Positions 1 through 8,463 of a DNA stretch of 32,148 nt are shown here, piece after piece. The notes beneath the pieces are model-generated. The model searched no databases. It saw only the letters and a program-made list of their open reading frames with translations, and was not told the origin of the DNA. The stretch lies in the NCBI GenBank assembly GCA_030842085.1, contig JAUUSE010000019.1, forward strand, positions 1-32,148, read 5' to 3'. Source of the stretch: Timburyella sp030842085 (GTDB lineage: Bacteria; Bacillota; Clostridia; Oscillospirales; Acutalibacteraceae). The position numbers and the translations under genes are program-made. Numbering within the stretch: position 1 is the first letter of the stretch; each line of letters begins with the position of its first letter.

Positions 1-112
1 CATGATTTTGCCTTTTTGTATATTCACGGACCTGTCTTATTTAGATTGCTATCGACAATACTATGTAAAGCATCATGTGACAAATAAAGAATCGGCATTT
101 ACGGGAGGCAAA

Positions 113-175
113 ACAGCCGGCAGGTGAAAATTACTCTTGTGTAAGTAATTCATCATCTGCCGGCTGTCTTTTATT
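113..175 (+). terminator. Intrinsic terminator of an off-window gene
   Basis: An 11-bp perfect inverted repeat pairs ACAGCCGGCAG at 113-123 with CTGCCGGCTGT at 157-167. The inner part can extend pairing (ATTACT with AGTAAT). The + strand continues with a T-rich run (CTTTTATTATT). It probably ends transcription entering from the left. Bases 1-112 and 176-335 show no gene and nothing else I can support. Confidence 0.75.
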
Positions 176-335
176 ATTGCTTAAGCTGACAAAGCCCGTG
201 ATAAAATCAGCGGTAGGTAAAAATTATCGGAAAACTATTTTGCAATATCGCTTTTTACAATAGCTGCAGCTTAGTAAAAATAAATCACTGCATAAATCGC
301 CCGAATTTTGGCTTTGCAGTACCTATATTATAAAA

Positions 336-1646
336 TTAAAGGCAGGCGGTTAAAATGGAGTGCGCATCCATAGTGATATTGCAGCCCTTATCGCCCACTT
401 GAATCTCAAATGCCTTTTCTTTGTCAGTGGTATTAAGTATAACGGCAACTATACTTCCGTCGGGATTTTCAAAAGCCGTGCTTTCCAAGCCTTTGTCAAA
501 GGTAGAAACTAAAATTCTGCGTGCGCCTTTCTGAATAAACCTGCTGAAATGGCCAATATAGCAATATGAGAGCTTTTCAATTACAGTGTCGCTGTCAACA
601 TCGCACATTATCGGAGCGTCGCAGAAATTTTTAACATGATTCGGCCCGCCCTGCGTATCAAGTATTAAGTTCCAGTCAATAAAGCCGTTCATTCCGGCTT
701 TCAGATTACCGATAATATCATGCGCGTATCTTTCAGCGTTTTCAATCGGCTCTTTCATGCCGAGCGAGTACTCTACGCAGCCCTCGGTGAAAATAAGCTC
801 CTTATCGGGGTATTTTTCGCTCGCGTACTGAACCGATTCAAAGTGGTCGCCGGTGTACCAGTGAAATCCTATGCCGGAAGTAGCATCATATGCGCCGGGA
901 ATTGAAAAAGTTTTTGCAGCACGCTCTACTATTCTGTCCTTATTGTGGTCCCAGATTATTATTTTTATATCGCTAAAGCCTGCGGCGTCGAGCTCCTTAC
1001 GCAGATAATTAACGGCAAAATCGCCCTCTTCTTCTGCCGTGTAATAGCAGGAATCCCAAAGGCTGTGCGTGGCCTCCGGCTCGTTTTGCACGCTGACACG
1101 GGTGATATTTATGCCCTCGGCCTTATAAGCGGCGACATATTTTACCATGAGTTTTGCCCACGCGCCGTAATATTCCTTAAGCAGGCTGCCCTTGTTCATG
1201 TCGCCGGTGTCTTTCATAAATGCCGGCGGGCTCCACGGCGAGGCCATAAACTCTATTTCAGAGTTCTTTTCAAGCGCCGCCTTTACAAAGGGAATTATAT
1301 ATTTGCGGTCGCCGTCTATTGAGAAAGTTTTCAGCTCGCTGTCGCCCGGCTCTACATACGCGCGGTTGCCGAGAGAGAAGTCGCAGCTCTGGATATGGCA
1401 GCGGCAGAAATTGTACTTGTTTCCGCTGTCGCCAAAATACAGATCGATTATTTTGTCCTGCTGTTCTTTGCTCATGCGGCTCCAAACATAAGCAGAGGAT
1501 TCGGTAAAAGCGCCGCCGAATCCGAATATCTCCTGCTTTTTTATGTCGGGATAGAGTTTTACGACCCGCATGTTGTTTGTGTGCTTCTCAAGTTCAGCCG
1601 TCTTCTCAGCAAACCTTGAGCTTTCATTTGACACATAATACTTCAT
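336..1646 (-). CDS. GH30-family glycoside hydrolase (glucosylceramidase-like)
   Basis: A 436-residue protein of the glycoside hydrolase 30 family, a retaining beta-glycosidase clan with a TIM barrel plus a C-terminal beta domain. The acid/base glutamate is visible in VSVQNEPEA (Glu189) and the nucleophile in IFTEG (Glu288). FGFGGAFTES near residue 41 and SPWSPPAFM near 136 are typical family blocks. There is no signal peptide, so it should act in the cytoplasm on imported glycosides. The exact substrate (glucoside, xyloside or other) cannot be read from sequence. A GGAGG site sits about 7 bases before the ATG. It lies 77 bp downstream of the ABC exporter gene on the same strand and may be co-transcribed. 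Family sure, substrate open. Confidence 0.93.
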   Translation of the reverse strand: MKYYVSNESSRFAEKTAELEKHTNNMRVVKLYPDIKKQEIFGFGGAFTESSAYVWSRMSKEQQDKIIDLYFGDSGNKYNFCRCHIQSCDFSLGNRAYVEPGDSELKTFSIDGDRKYIIPFVKAALEKNSEIEFMASPWSPPAFMKDTGDMNKGSLLKEYYGAWAKLMVKYVAAYKAEGINITRVSVQNEPEATHSLWDSCYYTAEEEGDFAVNYLRKELDAAGFSDIKIIIWDHNKDRIVERAAKTFSIPGAYDATSGIGFHWYTGDHFESVQYASEKYPDKELIFTEGCVEYSLGMKEPIENAERYAHDIIGNLKAGMNGFIDWNLILDTQGGPNHVKNFCDAPIMCDVDSDTVIEKLSYCYIGHFSRFIQKGARRILVSTFDKGLESTAFENPDGSIVAVILNTTDKEKAFEIQVGDKGCNITMDAHSILTACL

Positions 1647-1723
1647 TGTTATGCCTCCAATAATATTATTTTAACTGTTTACAGAATTAAAGATGAATAT
1701 CAGCACATAAAAGCATATGCGCT

Positions 1724-3478
1724 CTATGACTGCTTAAACTGTGTGGCGTAGTATTTTGCATATTCTCCATTTAACTTCATGAGCTCTTCATGGCTGCCGC
1801 GCTCTTTAATGCCGTCCTCGTCTATTACTATAATCTCGTCGGCATTTTTTATGGTAGAAAGCCGGTGGGCTATCACTAAGGCCGTGCGGCCCTTTGCAAG
1901 CTCGTCAAACGACTGCTGTATTTTAAATTCCGTCACTGTATCCAGCGCAGAGGTTGCTTCGTCCAGAATGAGTATTTTCGGATTTTTCAGAAAAATCCTG
2001 GCTATGCTTATACGCTGCTTCTGCCCGCCCGAAAGGCGCGCACCGCGCTCGCCGACGTCGGTATCGTAGCCGTCCGGCATTTCCATTATCATTTCATGGA
2101 TTTCAGCGCGCTTCGCCGCTTCTACAATTTCATCGTCGGTGGCGTCTATGCGGCCGTAGCGTATGTTCTCGCGTATTGTGCCGGCAAAAAGGAATACATC
2201 CTGCGAAACTATGCCGATGTTTGAGCGCAGGCTTTGCAGCTTAATTTTGCGGATGTCCGTGCCGTCGATTGTTATTGTGCCATGTGATATATCGTAAAAT
2301 CTCGGCAGCAGATGACATAGAGTGGTTTTTCCGCCGCCGGACGGGCCAATCACCGCCAGCTTCCGCCCTGCGGGAATATCGAGGTTTATATGCCTTAATA
2401 CCTTGGTCTTGTCATCATAAGAGAATGAAACATCGTCAAATTTAATGTCGCCTTTTACATTGTTAAGCTCAACGGCGTCGGGCGCGTCGACAATATCCGG
2501 GTCTTCGCGCATGAGGGCGACAAATCTGTCAAAGCCCGCCATTCCGGAGGTAAACTGCTCGACAAACTGAGCCAGCTTTCGTATAGGCTGCAAAAATGTA
2601 GATATATAAAGCGTGAAAGTCATGAGGTCTATGTAATCTAATCCATCGCTGCCAAGCATGATTATAAGGCCGCCGACGGCTATTACAGCGACGTTGAACA
2701 TGTTTGTAAAAAACTCCATGCCGCTGTGGAATATGCCCATCGACTTATAATATTCAGATTTTGAGGACTTAAAGCGCTCGTTGTTATCGCCGAATTTTTT
2801 TATTTCATAAGACTCATTGGCAAACGCCTTGGCTACCCGCGCGCCGGATATGCTGGATTCTATGCTCGCATTTATGCCGGCAGTGCGTTCCTTAAGGCGT
2901 TTGGAGGCGCGCATCATTCTCCGCCGCTGCATGAGGGTAAACAGCACGCAGACAGGTACAAGTATTATAAGCACTAAAGCAAGCTTCCAGTTTATCGTCA
3001 GCATGACTATAAATGCGCCTATTATTGTTACAAGCGAAATAAACAAATCCTCTGGTCCATGATGCGCCAGCTCGGTTATATCGAATAAATCGTTTGTCAC
3101 CCTCGACATAAGATGACCCGTACGGTTTTTATCGTAAAATTTAAAGGAAAGCCGCTGCATATGCCCAAACAGGTCGCGGCGCATGTCGGCTTCTATATAT
3201 ACGCCGAGTGTATGACCCCAATATGTAACAATATAATACGCGGCGGCGCGGATGAAATATGCCGCAACCAGTATTGCCATAAGCGAAAAAAAGGCGCCGT
3301 ATTTATAATTTGGCAGCAGAGAATTCATTGAATATCTCGTTATTATAGGGAAAATAAGGTCAACGGCCGATATAAAAAGAGCACAAGCCATATCAAGTAT
3401 AAACAGCTTTATATGCGGACGGTAATATCCCGCAAATAAACGCATTTTGCCATATTTTTTAAACCTCTCGTTATCCAA
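1724..3478 (-). CDS. ABC transporter, fused permease and ATPase (exporter type)
   Basis: A 584-residue half-transporter. An ABC type 1 membrane domain (about residues 20-310, six hydrophobic segments) is followed by an ATPase domain (about 340-580). All nucleotide-site motifs are intact: Walker A GPSGGGKTT (378-386), Q-loop Gln426, signature LSGGQ (482-486), Walker B ILILDEATSALD, and H-loop His538. Such proteins work as homo- or heterodimers exporting lipids, peptides or drugs. No partner half is adjacent, so a homodimer is likely. The start is TTG, with GGAG about 10 bases upstream and no in-frame ATG nearby. A good promoter lies just upstream at 3527-3555. The cargo cannot be inferred. It precedes the GH30 gene in the same direction. 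Confidence 0.93.
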   Translation of the reverse strand: MDNERFKKYGKMRLFAGYYRPHIKLFILDMACALFISAVDLIFPIITRYSMNSLLPNYKYGAFFSLMAILVAAYFIRAAAYYIVTYWGHTLGVYIEADMRRDLFGHMQRLSFKFYDKNRTGHLMSRVTNDLFDITELAHHGPEDLFISLVTIIGAFIVMLTINWKLALVLIILVPVCVLFTLMQRRRMMRASKRLKERTAGINASIESSISGARVAKAFANESYEIKKFGDNNERFKSSKSEYYKSMGIFHSGMEFFTNMFNVAVIAVGGLIIMLGSDGLDYIDLMTFTLYISTFLQPIRKLAQFVEQFTSGMAGFDRFVALMREDPDIVDAPDAVELNNVKGDIKFDDVSFSYDDKTKVLRHINLDIPAGRKLAVIGPSGGGKTTLCHLLPRFYDISHGTITIDGTDIRKIKLQSLRSNIGIVSQDVFLFAGTIRENIRYGRIDATDDEIVEAAKRAEIHEMIMEMPDGYDTDVGERGARLSGGQKQRISIARIFLKNPKILILDEATSALDTVTEFKIQQSFDELAKGRTALVIAHRLSTIKNADEIIVIDEDGIKERGSHEELMKLNGEYAKYYATQFKQS

Positions 3479-3526
3479 AAATTAACACTCCAATTATTTT
3501 CTAAGGCTAAAAGAACAATTTTTTAT

Positions 3527-3555
3527 ATTATATTAATTGCGGCTCCGTATTGCAA
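3527..3555 (-). promoter_or_regulatory. Sigma-A-type promoter of the ABC transporter gene
   Basis: Read on the minus strand: TTGCAA, a 17-base spacer, then a consensus TATAAT. The transcript would start near 3520, about 40 bases before the TTG start codon of the exporter. Confidence 0.65.
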
Positions 3556-3586
3556 TAAAAAATAATTATAATTAATTCATATTTTT

Positions 3587-3615
3587 TTGTTTTTTAACCA
3601 CCCTCTTAATAATAT
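3587..3615 (+). promoter_or_regulatory. Candidate promoter of the orphan structured RNA
   Basis: TTGTTT at 3587-3592, a 17-base spacer, then TAATAT at 3610-3615. A start near 3622 would fall just before the helix strand that opens the structured segment at 3637. It is divergent from the ABC transporter promoter. The match is moderate in an AT-rich background. Confidence 0.35.
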
Positions 3616-3621
3616 TTATGT

Positions 3622-4048
3622 TTGATGTAGTATTTTGGGTGCAGTTAGTTATTATCAATCCGATATTGCTCCCTATATGCTCATCTGCAGTTTTCCTGCA
3701 CGCTTTTGCTATGAAAAAAACTGACGGAAAGAACAGCTAAATATTCAGCTTTTGAACTGTGAAAAGCCTACATGATTACAGAGTTTTCGGAGAGACAAAA
3801 CTGACAGCTCACCGGAGAATTTTTAATTTAGTGAAAATATATATCAATAAGTTTTCTGAAATATATAACTAATATAAGCCATTATAAAGCAGGTAACCCC
3901 ATAGGCGGTGAAGACGCCAATGGGGTTTAAGTGGATGAATGGGACACCTCACAAAGCAGTAAATTACTGCACCCAGCTATAATATTATACTATCTTGTAC
4001 TTTTGCAAACAAGTATTTCCGTTTATGGGAAATACTTGTGTTTTGTTT
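3622..4048 (+). ncRNA. Candidate orphan structured RNA, unidentified
   Basis: There is no credible reading frame here, but the segment is organised. GGGTGCAGT (3637-3645) is the exact complement of ACTGCACCC (3966-3974) and could close a 338-base structure. Inside are a strong hairpin (AACCCCATAGGCG with CGCCAATGGGGTT, one mismatch, 3895-3928) and smaller stems such as AGTTTT/AAAACT (3783-3801). A near-perfect palindrome, GCAGTAA-A-TTACTGC, lies at 3956-3970. The loop sequence GGTGA (about 3906-3910) is complementary to TCACC near 3809, so a tertiary contact is possible. A promoter candidate precedes it, an intrinsic terminator ends it, and no + strand gene follows until 5086. I do not recognise it as 6S, SRP, tmRNA or RNase P RNA. 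The alternative is a small non-autonomous element with terminal inverted repeats. Confidence 0.4.
4009..4048 (+). terminator. Intrinsic terminator ending the orphan RNA unit
   Basis: A 12-bp perfect stem pairs ACAAGTATTTCC at 4009-4020 with its complement at 4028-4039. The loop is 7 bases and GTTTTGTTT follows. The T-run favours the + strand. No + strand gene precedes it in the window, so something non-coding appears to be terminated here. Confidence 0.7.
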
Positions 4049-4053
4049 AATTC

Positions 4054-4186
4054 TAAATTGATAGATTGTTATAAATAATAGTTTTTTCTATATTAAGATA
4101 ATCAGGACTTATGATTTAATTTTTCTGAGCTTCAAATAAAGCAAAAATTTTATTTTTATTTTAAGTTTTATAAAGCTATCAATTTA
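4054..4186. repeat. AT-rich segment bounded by 11-bp inverted repeats
   Basis: TAAATTGATAG at 4054-4064 and its exact complement CTATCAATTTA at 4176-4186 bound 133 bases of AT-rich DNA with no reading frame. It could be a small inverted-repeat element or chance in AT-rich sequence. Between here and 4251 nothing else is seen. Confidence 0.35.
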
Positions 4187-4251
4187 TTCGGAAATATAAT
4201 ACACTTGAGCAATTAATAAAATGCAAACTTTTTTAATAAATAAAAAATAAA

Positions 4252-4274
4252 ATACCCCGGTAAAACCGGGGTAT
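4252..4274 (-). terminator. Intrinsic terminator of the cupin gene
   Basis: A perfect 9-bp stem (ATACCCCGG at 4252-4260, CCGGGGTAT at 4266-4274) has a 5-base loop. On the minus strand it is followed by a T-rich tail (TTTTATTTTTTATT), 64-86 bases beyond the cupin stop codon. Confidence 0.8.
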
Positions 4275-4337
4275 AAAAATTTTAACAGTAATTATAAAAA
4301 GATAAAAATCAAAGCCAATACTTATAGAAGTATTATT

Positions 4338-4667
4338 TTACTGCACAGGAACAACTGCAAAGAATATCAGGTCTTCCTCGCTGTCGTTTATAAGGCTGTG
4401 CGAATGTCCCTTAGGGCAATAGTGGCATATCCCGGCTTTAACATTCCCATACTTACCGTCATACAGCACCTTGCCTTTCCCCTCAAGAACATAAATTATT
4501 TCGCTGCCGGCCTCATGGGTATGAAGCCCGATAGAAGCGCCGGGAACAAGTTTTGCGCGCATTATCTTATTCAGTCCGTCGGTATGCATATGAGCCCTTA
4601 ACTCTTTATTTCCGCCGTAAAATTCCGTTAAAACCGTTTCTTCCATATCTGTAAAATTAATAATCAT
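4338..4667 (-). CDS. Small single-domain cupin protein
   Basis: A 109-residue cupin. The metal-binding motif 1 reads GLHTHEAGSEIIYVLEGKG, with two His and one Glu as likely metal ligands. Motif 2 is PKGHSHSLIN. The fold is a small beta-barrel; reactions differ widely across the family, so no substrate is assigned. An upstream in-frame ATG at 4694 would lengthen it by 9 residues. I chose the ATG at 4667 because AAGGGG lies 7 bases before it, and because the promoter at 4700-4728 would start transcription near the upstream ATG. It is monocistronic, with its own promoter and terminator. Confidence 0.85.
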   Translation of the reverse strand: MIINFTDMEETVLTEFYGGNKELRAHMHTDGLNKIMRAKLVPGASIGLHTHEAGSEIIYVLEGKGKVLYDGKYGNVKAGICHYCPKGHSHSLINDSEEDLIFFAVVPVQ

Positions 4668-4699
4668 GCTGTTTCCCCTTTTCATAATAATCATTTATA

Positions 4700-4728
4700 A
4701 TTTAATACCTTTTGTAATTTTTTGTCAA
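4700..4728 (-). promoter_or_regulatory. Promoter of the cupin gene
   Basis: On the minus strand a perfect TTGACA (4723-4728), a 17-base spacer and TTAAAT (4700-4705). The predicted start near 4693 gives a leader of about 25 bases to the chosen ATG. Confidence 0.6.
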
Positions 4729-4747
4729 GCGGAAGCTGATAAAAACT

Positions 4748-4834
4748 ATGCGGCATAGATATGGAGCTTTGGACAAGCTATATAACATTCAAAAGCATAT
4801 CGTAGCTGGAGAATCTATATCAAGCAAATGTTAA
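4748..4834 (+). other. Short reading frame resembling a helix-turn-helix remnant
   Basis: Twenty-eight codons from an ATG, open further upstream in the same frame, including KLYNIQKHIVAGESISS. This resembles the first helix of transposase OrfA-type HTH domains, followed by a TAA and further stops. It has no ribosome-binding site and lies antisense to, and just upstream of, the cupin promoter. It is probably a decayed fragment or chance. The rest of the 4668-5085 gap shows nothing I can support. Confidence 0.2.
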
Positions 4835-5085
4835 AAAAGTGTTACGTTTTAGCTTTAGGTTGATTTAATTGGGCCAATAATGTAAAATAGTACTAAATAT
4901 TGGACAGATAAATGCTGCTGCAAGTGCTAAACGCCAAATAGAGTATACGCTTTGCGATAGGACATTGCACATCAGCTATATATTTTATGCTGTCGGCGCC
5001 AATGGTTGATTATATCAGTGTGCATTCGGCAGCGGAATTTGATTTTTATCAGCCTATTTAAAATGGGCGGACAGGAGAGGACGGC

Positions 5086-6795
5086 ATGCTTGATTTTTTA
5101 TCCGGATTTTATCTTGACATAGTGCGATGGATTTTGCCGGTACTGTGTGTGCTTATTATATTTTTCCTGCGCATAAGCCTTGTGCCAAAGCGTCAGCGTC
5201 CGCGTCTGCTGGCAATACTTGATATAAAGGGACTTGCCCGCATTCCGATTGAGCAATATGAAACGACTATCGGGCGCAGCCGCACCTGCGACATAGTGCT
5301 TCCGCTTTATGTAATATCGCGTCAGCACGCCGTGCTGACTATGAAAGACATAGGCGTGTTTACCATATCGGATACCGGCTCTCAGGCGGGCGTAAAGGTA
5401 AACGGCGAGGTTAAAAAGAGCGGTGCTACCGTCGTGTTCGGCGATGAAATTTCACTCGCCGGCGTTGAGATGAAGCTTATTTATCCGACAAAGGCTGATG
5501 CCGAAGCGCTTAAAAAGGAAAAGAAATATAGAAAATATAAAAAGGACGAAAAGCGTTTTATTCCGCTGACAATTTTGCTTATAAATTTAGTTCAGCTATT
5601 GGGACTTGTAGAGCTGCTGTTAGTTACCGAAAGCAGTTATATACCGCTTTTTTCCGGCATAATGCTGTTTATGGCGGCGCTGATGTGGATTTATAAGCTG
5701 GTAAGCCCAAAATTTGGAGTAGAGAATCCATCTGCCGAGATAACAGCCTTTTTTATGACGAGTATTGGCTTTTTAATAGTAGGTGGCGCAGCTCCTGAGA
5801 GCTTGCTTAAGCTGTTTATTACTTTCCTTATGGGCTTTACGATATTCATTGTGCTGACCTGCATAATGCGAAATTTGGACCTTGTAATGAAGCTGCGCAT
5901 GTATGCCGGCATAGCGGCGCTTTTGCTGCTGGCCATCAACGTCATATTCGGTACCGAAATAAACGGGGCAAAAAACTGGATTGATTTAAAATTCATTACC
6001 GTGCAGCCGTCAGAGCTTGTAAAAATACTGTTTATATTCTCCAGCGCCGCTACTCTTCAGTGGCTGCTTACTACGAAGAATTTGGCTATACTTATAGCCT
6101 TTTCAATAACAATAGTCGGTACATTGTTTTATCTTGGCGATTTTGGTACTGCGCTCATATTCTTTATGACGTTTATACTTATAGCTTTCATGTCCACCGG
6201 CGACGTCAAGGCCATTGTCAGCATATGCGCAATTGCGGGGCTGGGCACGGGATTTATTGTAATATTCAAATCGCATGTAATAAACCGATTTGTAGCGTGG
6301 CGGCATGTGTGGGACGCCGCACATCTCAACGGTCTTGGATATCAGATGACACGCACTCTTATAGCCATAACCGACGGCGGCCTGCTCGGCGTAGGTATTG
6401 GCAACGGCTTTTTAAGAAATGTATTTGCTTCAGACACCGACCTTATTTTCGGCCTGCTGTGCGAAGAGCTGGGAATAATTATCGGGCTGTGCATAGCAGC
6501 CTGCTATATACTCCTTTTGTGGGGAGCTATAAGGGCGTCTAAAAACGCGCGTTCGTCATATTATTCAATTGCGGCATGCGCGACCGCCGGTCTTCTCATA
6601 TTTCAGGCGGCGCTGAATATTTTCGGCTCAACCGATGTGCTGCCGCTTACCGGCGTAACATTGCCGTTTGTCAGCAACGGCGGTTCGAGCATGATGTCAT
6701 GCTGGGGAATTTTGGCGTTTATTACCGCAGTGCTCAACAATCGCTCTATTAAAGATTTTAAAAATAAAGAATCAAGGCTTGCAGCGGTAAAATAA
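5086..6795 (+). CDS. FHA domain-FtsW/RodA/SpoVE fusion, lipid II polymerase
   Basis: A 569-residue membrane protein. One N-terminal membrane helix (about 12-30) leads to a cytoplasmic FHA domain (about 45-132). The phosphothreonine-pocket residues are present: GRS (63-65), SRQH (78-81) and Asn106-Gly107. A basic linker (about 140-157) leads to a SEDS domain with about ten membrane helices. SEDS proteins polymerise lipid II into glycan strands with a partner class B PBP. Family signatures include NGAKNWID, QPSEL and the C-terminal LPFVSNGGSSM. The ATG is preceded by GGAGAGG. The PBP gene follows 98 bp later and is the likely partner. The FHA domain suggests control by a Ser/Thr kinase such as PrkC, which is not in this window. 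FtsW, RodA or SpoVE identity cannot be fixed. Confidence 0.93.
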   Translation: MLDFLSGFYLDIVRWILPVLCVLIIFFLRISLVPKRQRPRLLAILDIKGLARIPIEQYETTIGRSRTCDIVLPLYVISRQHAVLTMKDIGVFTISDTGSQAGVKVNGEVKKSGATVVFGDEISLAGVEMKLIYPTKADAEALKKEKKYRKYKKDEKRFIPLTILLINLVQLLGLVELLLVTESSYIPLFSGIMLFMAALMWIYKLVSPKFGVENPSAEITAFFMTSIGFLIVGGAAPESLLKLFITFLMGFTIFIVLTCIMRNLDLVMKLRMYAGIAALLLLAINVIFGTEINGAKNWIDLKFITVQPSELVKILFIFSSAATLQWLLTTKNLAILIAFSITIVGTLFYLGDFGTALIFFMTFILIAFMSTGDVKAIVSICAIAGLGTGFIVIFKSHVINRFVAWRHVWDAAHLNGLGYQMTRTLIAITDGGLLGVGIGNGFLRNVFASDTDLIFGLLCEELGIIIGLCIAACYILLLWGAIRASKNARSSYYSIAACATAGLLIFQAALNIFGSTDVLPLTGVTLPFVSNGGSSMMSCWGILAFITAVLNNRSIKDFKNKESRLAAVK

Positions 6796-6893
6796 GTTAT
6801 GAGCACAAATCTTCAGCGTTTTAATATACAAGATACAGCATAATTGCGCATATCTTATTGATTTGCGCCGATTAATAATCAGAGGATAAAAAT

Positions 6894-8255
6894 ATGAAAC
6901 GTATAGGACTGCGCGCGAAAATACTTTTTTCATTAATAGCATTATTTTTAGTGGGATTTATCGTCCTTGGTCAGGATTACATCCGGCACAACGGCGAATG
7001 GGTGCTGCATCCCGCCAATATGGCGATATATGACAAGGGCAAGCTCGTTGTAACGGCGGATATCATGGATGAGACGGGCGAAGTTTTAGTATCCATGAAC
7101 GGCGGTGAGACAAAATATAACGACGATAAGCTGATAAGAGAGTCAACGCTGCACGCAGTAGGTGAGCCGACCTCGACGATACCGGGAATTATGTATTATT
7201 TTAAAGATCAGCTGATAGGCTACGACATGATAAACGGCATATACGGCAGGGGTAATGATATAACGCTTACCCTTAACGCCGAGCTGTGTTCCATCGCGCT
7301 GGATGCCATGGGTAATTACAAAGGCACCGTTGGCGTATACAACTACAAAACCGGCGAAATTATATGCATGGTCAGCACACCGACGTATGATATAAACAAC
7401 CCGCCGGACATTGCCGGCGATACCACCGGCAAATATGAGGGCGTTTACATGAACCGTCTTACGGGCGGACTTTATGTTCCTGGCTCTGTTTACAAGGTGA
7501 TAACGGCATATGCCGCCATTGAAAATATAAGCGACATATATGAGCGCGAGTTTGAATGCAATGGCAGCGTGGTTATAAACGGCGAAAAAATCAATTGTAC
7601 CGAAAAGCACGGCACAATTGATTTTAAGACGGCGCTTGCGCATTCCTGCAATGTTGCCTTTGCTGAGCTTGCAGTAGAACTTGGCCCTGAGATAATGACT
7701 GAATATTCTAAAAAGGCCGGCGTAGGTGAAAGATATAATATAAACGGGCTAAAGACGGCAGCATCTATTTACGACGTATCAAATGCCGACGACAATGCGC
7801 TCGCATGGTCTGGCATAGGTCAGTATACCGATATGGTAAATCCATGCCAGTATATGGTATTTATGGGCGCTGTGGCGAACTCCGGCAAGGCGGTTACACC
7901 GCATATTGTAAGCTCTGTTAAAAGCGAGTCGGGCATAAGCCAAATTATACCCAACGGCAGCAAGACTATTAATATGATTGATGCCGACACAGCGGACGAA
8001 TTAAAATCGCTTATGCGCAACAACGTTACGAGCTATTATGGTGAATCTAATTATGCCGGCCTTAATCTCTGCGCTAAAACCGGCACGGCAGAGATGGAAG
8101 GAGAGAAGCCGCACTCATGGTTTGCCGGATTTATGGATGATGAAGAATATCCGTATGCGTTTGTCGTAGTGGTAGAAAACGCCGGCTTCGGCAGGGAATA
8201 TGCCGCTCCGATTGCAAAAACCGTGCTTAACGCGCTCAAGGGTCTGGACGGATAA
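6894..8255 (+). CDS. Class B penicillin-binding protein (PbpA-like transpeptidase)
   Basis: A 453-residue protein with an N-terminal membrane anchor (about residues 9-27) and an extracellular transpeptidase domain. Active-site motifs are SVYK (Ser198 nucleophile, Lys201), SCN (251-253) and KTG (395-397). It cross-links peptidoglycan peptides. The N-terminal non-catalytic region is short, as in the actinobacterial PbpA type and small clostridial FtsI-like proteins, rather than full PBP2 or FtsI. It directly follows the FHA-FtsW gene, so the two most likely form one SEDS-bPBP synthase. The ATG start has AGAGGA about 8 bases upstream. No clear terminator follows before the next gene. Confidence 0.92.
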   Translation: MKRIGLRAKILFSLIALFLVGFIVLGQDYIRHNGEWVLHPANMAIYDKGKLVVTADIMDETGEVLVSMNGGETKYNDDKLIRESTLHAVGEPTSTIPGIMYYFKDQLIGYDMINGIYGRGNDITLTLNAELCSIALDAMGNYKGTVGVYNYKTGEIICMVSTPTYDINNPPDIAGDTTGKYEGVYMNRLTGGLYVPGSVYKVITAYAAIENISDIYEREFECNGSVVINGEKINCTEKHGTIDFKTALAHSCNVAFAELAVELGPEIMTEYSKKAGVGERYNINGLKTAASIYDVSNADDNALAWSGIGQYTDMVNPCQYMVFMGAVANSGKAVTPHIVSSVKSESGISQIIPNGSKTINMIDADTADELKSLMRNNVTSYYGESNYAGLNLCAKTGTAEMEGEKPHSWFAGFMDDEEYPYAFVVVVENAGFGREYAAPIAKTVLNALKGLDG

Positions 8256-8463
8256 CGGACTGTCTTAGTTTTTGCTGTGTTTTTATTTTGATGCATATGC
8301 GCGAAGCGGACTGCATGTTTGTGTTGTTAAACCTATAATTAAGAGGTGTTCACTATTTAAGATAAAACGCCTTTGATGTCAGTACTGCTTATTGCAGACT
8401 AGAAAATATATTATGATATTAAATATAATGCAGTTATGCATATAAATTCAGGAGGATGTAAAA

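Noticed and set aside
3637..3974. Insertion-sequence-like element with terminal inverted repeats
   Set aside because: There is no transposase and no target-site duplication is visible. Promoter and terminator positions fit an RNA unit better, though copies elsewhere would change this.
4888..4895. TAGTACTA palindrome as a second copy of the fabH operator
   Set aside because: The half-site spacing differs (0 versus 5 bases) and it is not placed over a clear promoter.
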